DNA of 64,000 nucleotides from Burkholderia pyrrocinia (GTDB lineage: Bacteria > Pseudomonadota > Gammaproteobacteria > Burkholderiales > Burkholderiaceae), in NCBI RefSeq assembly GCF_018417535.1, contig NZ_CP070978.1, forward strand, positions 2,790,001 through 2,854,000, given 5' to 3'. Positions 56,860-64,000 of the stretch are shown piece after piece; the first letter of the stretch is position 1, and each line of letters begins with the position of its first letter. Under the pieces are notes generated by a model. It made no database searches, had not been told where the DNA came from, and worked only from the letters and a program-made list of their open reading frames with translations. A program made the translations under genes and the position numbers.

Positions 56860-58410
56860 ATGACGAACCCGACACCCAACATCCTGATCCTGATGGCCGA
56901 CCAGCTCACGCCGTTTGCGCTGCCGGCGTACGGCAACCGCGTCGCGCGCACGCCGACGCTCGACCGGCTCGCCGCGCAAGGCGTCGTGTTCGACGCCGCG
57001 TATTGCGCGAGCCCGCTGTGTGCGCCGTCGCGTTTCTCGCTGCTGACCGGCAAGCTGCCGTCGGGGATCGGCGCCTACGATAACGCCGCCGAATTGCCGG
57101 CGCAAACGCTGACGTTCGCGCACTACCTGCGCGCGGGCGGCTATCGGACCATGCTGTCCGGCAAGATGCATTTCTGCGGGCCCGACCAGTTGCATGGCTT
57201 CGAGGAGCGGCTCACGACCGACATCTATCCGGCCGATTTCGGCTGGGTGCCCGACTGGGACAGTCCGACCGAGCGGCCGAGCTGGTATCACAACATGAGT
57301 TCGGTGCTCGACGCGGGCCCGTGCGTGCGCACGAACCAGCTCGATTTCGACGACGAGGTCACGTTCGCCGCGAAGCAGAAGCTGTACGACGTCGCGCGCG
57401 AGCGCGCGGCCGGGCACGACGCGCGGCCGTTCTGCATGGTCGTGTCGCTGACCCATCCGCACGACCCGTATGCGATCACGCGCGAATACTGGGACCTGTA
57501 CCGCGACGACGAGATCGACATGCCGGCCGTGCGGCGCGATGCGGCGGACAGCGACCCGCATTCGCAGCGGCTGCGCTTCGTCTGCGAGAACGACCGCACG
57601 CCGCCGACCGATGCGCAGATCCGCGCCGCGCGCCATGCGTACTACGGCGCGACGTCCTACGTCGACACACAGTTCGGCAGCGTGCTGGCCGCGCTCGACC
57701 AGTGCGGGTTCGCCGACGACACGATCGTGATCGTCACGTCCGACCACGGCGACATGCTCGGCGAGCGCGGGCTCTGGTACAAGATGACGTTCTTCGAAGG
57801 CGGCTGCCGCGTGCCGCTGATCGTCCATGCGCCGGGCCGCTTCGGCGCCGCGCGCGTGCGCGGGCCGGTGTCGCACGTCGACCTGCTGCCGACGCTCGTC
57901 GACCTGGCCGGCGCCGCACCGGCCGGCGGCTGGCCCGACCCCGGATGGCCGGACCCTGTCGACGGGGCGAGCCTCGTGCCGCACCTGCACGGCACGCCCG
58001 CGCACGATGTCGCGCTCGGCGAATACCTTGCGGAAGGCGCGGTCGCGCCGATCGTGATGATCCGCCGCGGCGACTGGAAGTACGTGCATTGCCCGGCCGA
58101 TCCCGACCAGCTCTACAACCTGGCGGACGACCCGCGCGAACTCACGAACCTCGCCGGCTTGCCGGAAGCCGCCGACGTGCTCGCGGCGTTCCGCACGCAA
58201 GCCGCGCAGCGCTGGAACCTGCCCGAGCTGGACCGGCAGGTGCGCGCGAGCCAGCGGCGCCGGCGCTTTCATTACGCGGCGACGACGCAGGGCCGCATCC
58301 ACGCGTGGGACTGGCAGCCGTTCACCGACGCGAGCCAGCGTTACATGCGCAATCACATCGAACTCGACACGCTCGAGGCGATGGCGCGTTTTCCGCGTGT
58401 CGGGCGCTGA
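56860..58410 (+). CDS. betC: Choline-sulfatase BetC
   Basis: A 516-residue type I sulfatase that hydrolyses choline-O-sulfate to choline and sulfate. The formylglycine motif is LCAPSRFSLLTG, with Cys54 as the residue converted to formylglycine, at the same position as in Sinorhizobium BetC. Metal ligands are Asp14 (LMADQL) and the HGDMLGERGLWYK segment. The C-terminal part RNHIELDTLEAMARFPRV is characteristic of BetC. No signal peptide, so cytoplasmic. The product choline feeds betA and betB in the 12-15 kb locus. The gene is followed after 45 bases by a choline-binding protein gene. Confidence 0.95.
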   Translation: MTNPTPNILILMADQLTPFALPAYGNRVARTPTLDRLAAQGVVFDAAYCASPLCAPSRFSLLTGKLPSGIGAYDNAAELPAQTLTFAHYLRAGGYRTMLSGKMHFCGPDQLHGFEERLTTDIYPADFGWVPDWDSPTERPSWYHNMSSVLDAGPCVRTNQLDFDDEVTFAAKQKLYDVARERAAGHDARPFCMVVSLTHPHDPYAITREYWDLYRDDEIDMPAVRRDAADSDPHSQRLRFVCENDRTPPTDAQIRAARHAYYGATSYVDTQFGSVLAALDQCGFADDTIVIVTSDHGDMLGERGLWYKMTFFEGGCRVPLIVHAPGRFGAARVRGPVSHVDLLPTLVDLAGAAPAGGWPDPGWPDPVDGASLVPHLHGTPAHDVALGEYLAEGAVAPIVMIRRGDWKYVHCPADPDQLYNLADDPRELTNLAGLPEAADVLAAFRTQAAQRWNLPELDRQVRASQRRRRFHYAATTQGRIHAWDWQPFTDASQRYMRNHIELDTLEAMARFPRVGR

Positions 58411-58455
58411 GCGTCCCGCATCGCGAACCTTGACGAACGACGGAGGAAGCTGGCG

Positions 58456-59421
58456 ATGGAACGGCAATGCAATGCAGCAATCCGGATCGGCGCGGCGCTC
58501 GCCGCGGCGGCCTGCCTGACGGTGGCGCAGGGCGCGCACGCGGCCGACCCGCAGACGTGCAGCGACGTGAAAATGGCGGCGCCCGGCTGGACCGACATCG
58601 ACGCGACGAACGCGATGGCGGGCGTCGTGCTGAAGGCGCTCGGCTACCGGCAGGACGTGGCGAACCTGTCGGTGCCGATCACGTACCAGGGGCTCAAGAA
58701 AGGGCAGGTCGACGTGTTCCTCGGCAACTGGATGCCCGCGCAGGCGCCGCTCGTGAAGCCGTTCGTCGACGAGAAGTCGATCGACGTGCTGCACGCGAAC
58801 CTGAGCGGCGCGAAGTTCACGCTCGCGGTGCCCGACTACGTCGCGGCTGCGGGCGTGCATACGTTCGCCGATCTCGCGCGTTATGCGGACCGCTTCGGCG
58901 GCAAGATCTACGGGATCGAGCCCGGCGCGCCCGCGAACCAGAACATCAAGCGAATGCTGTCCGACCACGCGCTCGGCACGGCGAACTGGTCGCTCGTCGA
59001 ATCGAGCGAGACGGGCATGCTCACGCAGGTCGAGCGCGCGGTGCGCGACAAGCGCTGGATCGTGTTCCTCGGCTGGGAGCCGCATTTGATGAACACGAAG
59101 TTTCATCTGACCTATCTGTCCGGCGGCGATGCGTATTTCGGCCCGAACTACGGCGGGGCGACGGTCAATACGGTCGCACGCGCCGGGTTCGCCGGCCAGT
59201 GCGCGAACCTTGCGCGGCTGTTCCGGCAGATGACGTTCTCCGTCGACGTCGAGAACCGGATGATCGCCGACATGCTCGACCACAAGACGTCGCCCGCGCT
59301 CGCGGCGCAGCACGCGCTGAAGGCCGACCCGGCGCTGGTCGCCGGCTGGCTGGACGGCGTGACGACAGTCGCCGGCGCACCGGGCCTGCCGGCCTTGCGC
59401 GCGGCCCTCGACGGCCGCTGA
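58456..59421 (+). CDS. choX: Choline ABC substrate-binding protein
   Basis: A 321-residue periplasmic binding protein with a signal peptide ending AHAAD. It has the GWTDIDATNAMAGVVLKALGY start and GNWMPAQAPLVKPFVDEKSID, FLGWEPHLMNTKFHLTYL and AYFGPNYGGATVNTV, matching ChoX-type choline binders, whose Trp and Tyr residues form an aromatic cage. No ATPase or permease follows, so it must share a transporter encoded elsewhere. It is in one transcript with betC, consistent with uptake of choline or choline sulfate. Confidence 0.88.
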   Translation: MERQCNAAIRIGAALAAAACLTVAQGAHAADPQTCSDVKMAAPGWTDIDATNAMAGVVLKALGYRQDVANLSVPITYQGLKKGQVDVFLGNWMPAQAPLVKPFVDEKSIDVLHANLSGAKFTLAVPDYVAAAGVHTFADLARYADRFGGKIYGIEPGAPANQNIKRMLSDHALGTANWSLVESSETGMLTQVERAVRDKRWIVFLGWEPHLMNTKFHLTYLSGGDAYFGPNYGGATVNTVARAGFAGQCANLARLFRQMTFSVDVENRMIADMLDHKTSPALAAQHALKADPALVAGWLDGVTTVAGAPGLPALRAALDGR

Positions 59422-59678
59422 CCCCTCCTTCGGGCGGCCGGTTTTTGCCGTGCCGCCTGTCTACGTGTTTTCCCGACCGGTCGCATCGTGACCATTTGGT
59501 GTCGCCTTCAGACGGGTGACGCGAAATATGGGTTTGTACTTTTTGTCAATGGCTGCGTTATTGCGAAAAACGAAATGCCGAAGCCAGCGGGCGTACCGAA
59601 TTTGAATCCACCGGCGTATTGCGGCACGCGCCGGGACGAGATTCTTTCCATCGAACGGTTCAGGGAGGGTGGTCGATA

Positions 59679-60818
59679 ATGAAGCACAAGAAAGTTGCCG
59701 TAACCGCCGCGCTTGCATGCGCGGCCTGCATTCCCGCCGTCGGGCATGCCCAGAGCAGCGTGACGCTGTACGGGATTCTCGACGCGGGCATCACGTATGT
59801 GAACAACACCGGCGGCTCGCACGTGGTCAAGTTCGACGACGGCGTCTCATACGGGAACCGCTTCGGCCTGAAGGGCACGGAAGACCTGGGCGGCGGCCTG
59901 AAGGCCGTGTTCACCCTCGAGAGCGGCTTCCACCTCGGCAACGGGCAGCTCGGCTTCGGCGGCGCGGAGTTCGGCCGGCAGGCGTATGTCGGCCTGCAGA
60001 ACGACTGGGGCACGCTGTCGTTCGGCAACCAGCTCGACATCACGAACGAACTCGTGTCGATCTACAACATCTCGGCGTGGGGCAGCGGTTATGCGATCCA
60101 CCAGGGCGACTTCGACCGCTTCAACGGCGACCGCCTGCCGAATTCGGTGAAATTCCTGTCGAACGACCTCAGCGGCTTCAAGTTCGGCGCGATGTACTCG
60201 TTCGGCAACGTCGCGGGCAACTTCCATCGCAACAGCGCATGGAGCGCGGGTGCGAGCTTCACGAAGGGCGACTTCTCGATCGGCGCCGCGTACACGCGCC
60301 TGAACAACCCGAACGGCATCTACGCGTTCGACCCGTACGCGATGATCGGCACGCACACGTTCCTCGGCCAGCAGACCGTCACCGTCGATCCGGCGACCGG
60401 CGCGCGCACCGACCTGTTCGCGAACACGCCGATGAACGTCGACAGTCAAGGCACGTTCGGCATCGGCTCGAGCTACACGATCGGCAAGCTGACGCTCGAC
60501 GCCAACTTCTCGTACACGACGATCAAGGGTTTCGGCCAGTCGTCGCACATGCAGGTGTATGAAGGCGGCGGCCTGTACCAGTTCACGCCGGCGCTGAGCC
60601 TGATCGCGGGCTACCAGCACACGCGCTTCGAAGGCCATCACTGGAACCAGGGCACGGCGGGCCTGCACTACCTGCTGTCGAAGCGCACCGACGTGTATAT
60701 CTCCGGCGATTACCTGCGCGCGTCGCAAGGCGTGGATGCGGTGGTCGGCTACAGCTTCACGCCGTCGACGACGCAGACGCAGGCCGACGTGCGGATCGGG
60801 ATGCGGCATTCGTTCTGA
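59679..60818 (+). CDS. Gram-negative porin
   Basis: A 379-residue outer-membrane porin. The signal peptide ends VGHAQ, then SSVTLYGILDAGITYVNN, the hallmark of neisserial/betaproteobacterial 16-strand porins. RFGLKGTEDLGGGLKAVFTLESGF and AYVGLQNDWGTLSFGNQ follow, and the chain ends in Phe (RHSF) as needed for barrel assembly. The ATG at 59679 has a strong AGGGAGG site. A T-rich terminator follows. It probably gives general diffusion; specificity for choline compounds cannot be told. Confidence 0.93.
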   Translation: MKHKKVAVTAALACAACIPAVGHAQSSVTLYGILDAGITYVNNTGGSHVVKFDDGVSYGNRFGLKGTEDLGGGLKAVFTLESGFHLGNGQLGFGGAEFGRQAYVGLQNDWGTLSFGNQLDITNELVSIYNISAWGSGYAIHQGDFDRFNGDRLPNSVKFLSNDLSGFKFGAMYSFGNVAGNFHRNSAWSAGASFTKGDFSIGAAYTRLNNPNGIYAFDPYAMIGTHTFLGQQTVTVDPATGARTDLFANTPMNVDSQGTFGIGSSYTIGKLTLDANFSYTTIKGFGQSSHMQVYEGGGLYQFTPALSLIAGYQHTRFEGHHWNQGTAGLHYLLSKRTDVYISGDYLRASQGVDAVVGYSFTPSTTQTQADVRIGMRHSF

Positions 60819-61162
60819 GCAGGGTGGTGTGGAGCAGCGACGTCTTCAGCGAGGTCTCTCTTTGGCGCGAACTGCGGTTCGCGCTTTTTTTTGTTTCTTC
60901 GCGGATTTCCGTGGATGGGGCTGTCAGACCCTGAACAGCCGCTCAACCGGGAGCCGTCGGCTGCGGAGATCCCGCACCGCCTTTCCGCCGTCGGAGATTG
61001 AGTTTGCGGCTGGAGGCGTTCAATCGGAGTTCTGCGTCGTGACGGACCGCACCGAATGGCGAAAGCGTCCACAAGATCAGAGGCTTACTGCGGAAATGCG
61101 AAGTCTACTACGCGAATTGACAAATTTAATCCGGACATAGGCGAATTGACGACATTATTTCG
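60819..61162. other. Region between porin and TPR gene
   Basis: Apart from the porin terminator there is no supported gene. The 10-base word GCGAATTGAC occurs at 61112 and again at 61141. G+C drops towards the end. The lack of a promoter or start for the next frame suggests this is decayed DNA. Confidence 0.4.
60865..60892 (+). terminator. Rho-independent terminator of the porin gene
   Basis: GCGCGAA at 60865-60871 pairs with TTCGCGC at 60878-60884 around CTGCGG, followed directly by eight T residues. Confidence 0.92.
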
Positions 61163-62194
61163 GTGAGACTGTCAATAAAGTCGTCAACTCGTGGATCGGA
61201 CGCCCTGATCTATGGGGATTCTGGAGTGACGGAATCATTTTGCTCTACGCCACCGCGGATAACCGTCGGCCACCTGAAATCGTTCGAAGCGAATCGGAAC
61301 GCAACGGCGAGTGACGAAGCCTATTTCAAGAAGGTCGACGCCGGGACTGCGGGCGGAATCGATCGCCCGGACGGCGACCGCTATCGCTGGAGGTACTACC
61401 GGCACAACATCCATTTCGCGCTTGCTTCGGCGATCATGACAGGCAACGTCGAGGACATGACCTGGGCCGCCGATCGGCTCCGGACTTCGGAAGGCAAGGG
61501 CGTGACGTTCCGGACCGACCGTTATCGCGGCGTCTATTACCAGTCGCTGCCGTATTTCATGTCGCCGGACGAGATTACCCGGCAGCCACCGCCTGACGGG
61601 ACGGCAAAGGACTGGCGCTTTGCACGCATTTCCTGGGGCTACGCACAAGTGCTCGCCTACATCCGCAAACGCGATGCAAGCGGCGCACGAAGTGCGTATG
61701 CGCAACTCGAGAAGGACGTGATCGCGTTCAGGAACGAGCGGCGCGACGAAGTGATGGGTCACCAGGCCGCACAGATCATGCAATCGGTCGCGCACGCACG
61801 TATCGACCAGATGAACGGCGACGCGCGAAGCGGCGTACGCGTTCTCGAACGCTCGGTCAAGCTGCAGGACGCGATGAACTACGACGAGCCGCCTTACTGG
61901 ATGGTTCCGGTCAGGCAGGCCCTCGCCGCACTCCTGATCGACCTCGACCAATACGACAACGCGATCGACACGCTCCACGCGTCGCTCGGCGACGACGACC
62001 CGAATCGCGACCTGTACACGAATTTCAAAGGCAACGGCTGGGCGTATTTCGGCTTGACGCAGGCCTACGAAAGAAAGGGGATAGGGAATTTGACGCCCGA
62101 ACAGCAAAAGGACTACGACAGCGCACTGAAACGGCTCGCCGAATACTGTCCGCCCGCCGATCATGTTTGCGCGTTGTCGCTTGATCGGATGTAA
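61163..62194 (+). pseudogene. TPR-type protein, probably missing its N-terminus
   Basis: A 343-codon open frame whose only early start is a GTG without a ribosome site. The first 25 residues look random; from about residue 35 it reads like the middle and end of a bacterial TPR protein. YRWRYYRHNIHFALASAIMTGN resembles the helical-repeat pattern 'Y..HN.HF...A..M.G', and paired helices continue through GYAQVLAYIRKRDASGARSAY to NGWAYFGLTQAYERKG. No signal peptide is present. Relatives I know are longer at the N-terminus, so loss of the 5' part is likely. If translated at all it could start at the in-frame ATG at 61438. Confidence 0.5.
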
Positions 62195-62522
62195 ATAAAC
62201 GAACCGGAACGTCTCGAGCTCACCGGCTCTTGCTCAGAAGCACTGCGTGAGCCGATCGAACAGTCGAAGGGCGGTTGCGCGTGAAGCATTTCGATATTGT
62301 TTTCTTTCTGGAATTTTATTTTGAAATAGTAACCGGAAGAATAGGTCAGGATTGCAGTGCGAGGCGCTGACGAGTTTTATGCAGCAACTCCATATTTCGT
62401 AATCCTGGAAAAAGAAAATGCTAATTCCTAGATTTGCTTAGAATTCCTGCTATAACGAATTTCAGTTGTCAGGCGGAGGTGGTGGAAGTAGAAGCGTTCA
62501 ACTACAGGCGAAGGGGATTGAA
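62195..62522. promoter_or_regulatory. A+T-rich leader of the candidate RiPP cluster
   Basis: The 328 bases hold no supported gene. From about 62285 to 62465 the sequence is clearly A+T-rich. A TATAAC hexamer near 62451 could be a -10 box about 70 bases before the precursor gene, though no good -35 partner is spaced correctly. The promoter of the peptide cluster should lie here. Confidence 0.4.
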
Positions 62523-62735
62523 ATGGCAAACGACGACGTGAAGAAGCTGTCAGTGCAATCGGCCGATGCGGCCGAACTTGCCGCCCAGTGCGCGGCGCAA
62601 TTGGCGAAGTGCGCAGCGGCCTATCATGCCGCGGTGGCGCGTGCGGCGTCGGCAAAATGTGCCGCCGCCGCCGCCAAGTGTGCTGCGAACGCAGCCCACT
62701 GCGCGGCGAATGCGGCCAAGTGCGCGGCAAACTGA
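62523..62735 (+). CDS. Candidate RiPP precursor: Ala-rich peptide with heptad-spaced Cys
   Basis: A 70-residue peptide. Residues 1-20 form a charged leader-like part (MANDDVKKLSVQSADAAEL). The rest is almost only Ala with Lys, Asn, His, Gln and six Cys at 23, 30, 46, 53, 60 and 67. The last four are exactly seven apart in units such as KCAANAA and HCAANAA. There is no signal peptide and no hydrophobic anchor. A GAAGGGG ribosome site precedes the ATG. Position immediately before a DUF692 (MNIO) gene, the standard order for methanobactin, bufferin and related peptides, makes a modified peptide the best reading. I do not recognise this precursor family; known bufferin precursors carry EGKCG motifs, absent here. 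Confidence 0.75.
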   Translation: MANDDVKKLSVQSADAAELAAQCAAQLAKCAAAYHAAVARAASAKCAAAAAKCAANAAHCAANAAKCAAN

Positions 62736-62786
62736 CATGCATCACATGGGAATCGGCTCCATGGCGAACAAGCGGAGGTGTTCGCC

Positions 62787-63707
62787 ATGAGCATCCCAAG
62801 GCTGGGCGTCGGGCTCCAGTTCAATCCGGCGCTGATCGACTGGTTTCCTTTTTTCGACCAATCCCTGGATGCGCTGGAAATACTGTTCGACGGCGTGATG
62901 GCGCCGCTTGACGGGCCGGGGCTGATGTTGCCGGCGATGGTCGACACGATGCGCGAGGTCTCCGCGCGCTTTCCGCTCGTCGGTCACTCCAATTACGGCG
63001 GCGACTTCGGCTTCGACGATCTGGCGAGCACGCCGGCGGTGCGACGCCATGTGCCGCTCGCCCGGAAATTCAACGTCCCCTGGGTTTCGAACCATTGCTT
63101 CTACAGCGACGCGTCGTGGTGCGACGTGTGGAGCAGCCCGCTGCAGTTCTCGCGCGACGAGGTCGTTCGGATTGCCAACCGGGCGCGCGCGCTGCAAGAC
63201 CTGTATGGCGTCCCGCTCGCGCACGAGAACGCGGCCTACTACCGGGTATGCCCCGGAAGCGACATGGAGGAGGGGGAGTTCCTCGCCCGCGTCGTCGAGC
63301 TGTCAGGCACCTATTTGCACCTCGACCTGCACAACCTCTATGCGAACGCGCAAAACCACGGCGCCAGCGGTTATTCGATCGCGCGTTTCCTCGACACGAT
63401 CCCGATGGACCGTGTTATCTGCATCCACATGGCCGGCGGCCGCTGGTTCGACAACCAGTACCACGACCTGCACGACACCCAGGTCGTCGAGCCCGTATGG
63501 GACCTGCTCGACGACGTGCTGTCGCGCGCGCGCCCCGGCGCGGTGATCCTCGAGTACGAAGCCGAGGCGCTGCGCAGCCGCGAAGAGACGCTCGACGTCG
63601 CCCGCTCCATCGACGTCATCCTTGCCGATCTGGCGCGCGGACGCGCTGCGTGGGACCGCGCCTATGGCCCCGCCAGCCGCCGAACCACACAACAGGAGGC
63701 AGCGTGA
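62787..63707 (+). CDS. DUF692/MNIO-type peptide-modifying oxygenase
   Basis: A 306-residue TIM-barrel protein of the DUF692 (MbnB/TglH/ChrH) family, multinuclear non-haem iron enzymes that oxidatively modify Cys or other residues of ribosomal peptides. It starts PRLGVGLQFNP and has candidate iron ligands in GHSNYGGDF, SNHCFYSD, AHENAAYY, LHLDLHNLYANAQNHG and CIHMAGGRW, in the family order. AGCGGAGG supports the ATG at 62787. It lies 51 bases after the precursor and overlaps the methyltransferase start (GTGA). The usual small partner protein (MbnC/TglI type) is not between them; it could be beyond the window or absent. Confidence 0.88.
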   Translation: MSIPRLGVGLQFNPALIDWFPFFDQSLDALEILFDGVMAPLDGPGLMLPAMVDTMREVSARFPLVGHSNYGGDFGFDDLASTPAVRRHVPLARKFNVPWVSNHCFYSDASWCDVWSSPLQFSRDEVVRIANRARALQDLYGVPLAHENAAYYRVCPGSDMEEGEFLARVVELSGTYLHLDLHNLYANAQNHGASGYSIARFLDTIPMDRVICIHMAGGRWFDNQYHDLHDTQVVEPVWDLLDDVLSRARPGAVILEYEAEALRSREETLDVARSIDVILADLARGRAAWDRAYGPASRRTTQQEAA

Positions 63708-64000
63708 AAGTTGGCCACGATATCGACGTCGCACCGGCGAACTGGACGTTCTCCGGCAACGTCGCCGAAACGTTCGTCGATCACGTCCGCCGGTCGGTGC
63801 CGTACTACGATGCGGGGCACGACCTGGTTTGCCAGCTCAGCGATTTCTTCTGCCACGGCGACAGCATCTGCTACGAGATCGGCGTGTCCACGGGCCAGCT
63901 GCTGCGGAAGCTGGCGGAACATCATGCGTCGAAGCCGGGCATCACGTGGGTCGGCATCGATCCGGTCGAGTCGATGATCGCCAAGGCGCGGCAGCACTGC
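63704..64000 (+). CDS. CmoA-like SAM-dependent methyltransferase, N-terminal part (cut by window edge)
   Basis: Ninety-nine codons from a GTG that overlaps the MNIO stop. The N-terminus WTFSGNVAETFVDHVRRSVP..Y resembles CmoA-type methyltransferases, and the SAM site YEIGVSTGQLLRKLA and VGIDPVESMIAKAR follows. An AGGAGG site precedes the start. Methyltransferases occur with MNIO enzymes in some known peptide clusters (for example ChrM), where they methylate the modified peptide. The rest of the gene is outside the window. Confidence 0.85.
   Translation, partial: MKVGHDIDVAPANWTFSGNVAETFVDHVRRSVPYYDAGHDLVCQLSDFFCHGDSICYEIGVSTGQLLRKLAEHHASKPGITWVGIDPVESMIAKARQHC

Noticed and set aside
61112..61150. 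Direct repeat GCGAATTGAC as a possible attachment site
   Set aside because: Ten bases repeated at 29-base spacing, with no integrase, tRNA or mobile gene nearby.
62428..62799. Minus-strand 123-codon frame across the precursor gene
   Set aside because: It is the antisense shadow of the Ala/Cys repeats; the plus frame has a ribosome site, sensible composition and the correct operon position.

Overview
The DNA is high in G+C (about two thirds by eye, with strong G/C at third codon positions). It carries gene sets typical of Burkholderia, most likely a Burkholderia cepacia complex species and a secondary chromosome: an rhlA/rhlB/rhlC rhamnolipid operon with its own efflux genes, DUF2957 lipoproteins beside ompW and a PraB-like gene, and a complete choline/glycine-betaine catabolic set. 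The genus is inferred from gene content and protein resemblance; no search was run. No rRNA, tRNA, CRISPR array, insertion sequence or prophage was seen.

Layout. 1-2.2 kb: cut MFS transporter and a YadGH-like ABC exporter, minus strand. 2.6-9.3 kb: small cupin, two DUF2957 lipoproteins, OmpW, a PraB-like secreted protein and an unknown protein. 9.7-12.0 kb: glycosyltransferase, membrane protein and secreted phosphatase in a tight operon. 12.0-15.9 kb: betIBA (choline to glycine betaine), minus strand, with a clear operator-like palindrome. 16.6-25.0 kb: rhamnolipid operon, with an isoprenylcysteine-methyltransferase-like gene between rhlA and rhlB. 25.3-30.9 kb: fdhA, a zinc-ribbon membrane protein, a MocR regulator and a secreted PD40/discoidin-domain protein. 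31.0-46.8 kb: glycine betaine catabolism (GbdR regulator, glyA, degenerate M19 dipeptidase homologue, V4R protein, dgcAB, electron-transfer flavoprotein, gbcAB, betaine-binding protein, permease). 46.9-54.4 kb: LacI-controlled sugar ABC transporter with a sugar epimerase and a kinase. 54.7-59.4 kb: purU, then a choline-sulfate module (LysR regulator, betC, choline-binding protein). 59.7-62.2 kb: porin and a probably truncated TPR protein. 62.5-64.0 kb: start of a candidate RiPP cluster, cut by the window edge.

How the genes work together. Choline sulfate is split by BetC. Choline is oxidised by BetA and BetB to glycine betaine, GbcAB makes dimethylglycine, and DgcAB with the electron-transfer flavoprotein makes sarcosine. 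The formaldehyde released can be handled by FdhA, one-carbon units by GlyA and PurU. About one third of the window therefore serves one quaternary-amine pathway, split over three loci.

The most novel-looking item is at the right edge: a 70-residue Ala/Cys peptide with Cys spaced every seven residues, followed by a DUF692/MNIO enzyme (the family of the methanobactin enzyme MbnB) and a CmoA-like methyltransferase. This looks like a ribosomal peptide natural-product or metal-handling system whose precursor I do not recognise. Other points of note are the carboxyl-methyltransferase-like gene inside the rhl operon, a repeat that forms a leader ORF and an RBS-sequestering hairpin in front of gbcB, and a dipeptidase homologue that lacks its metal ligands.
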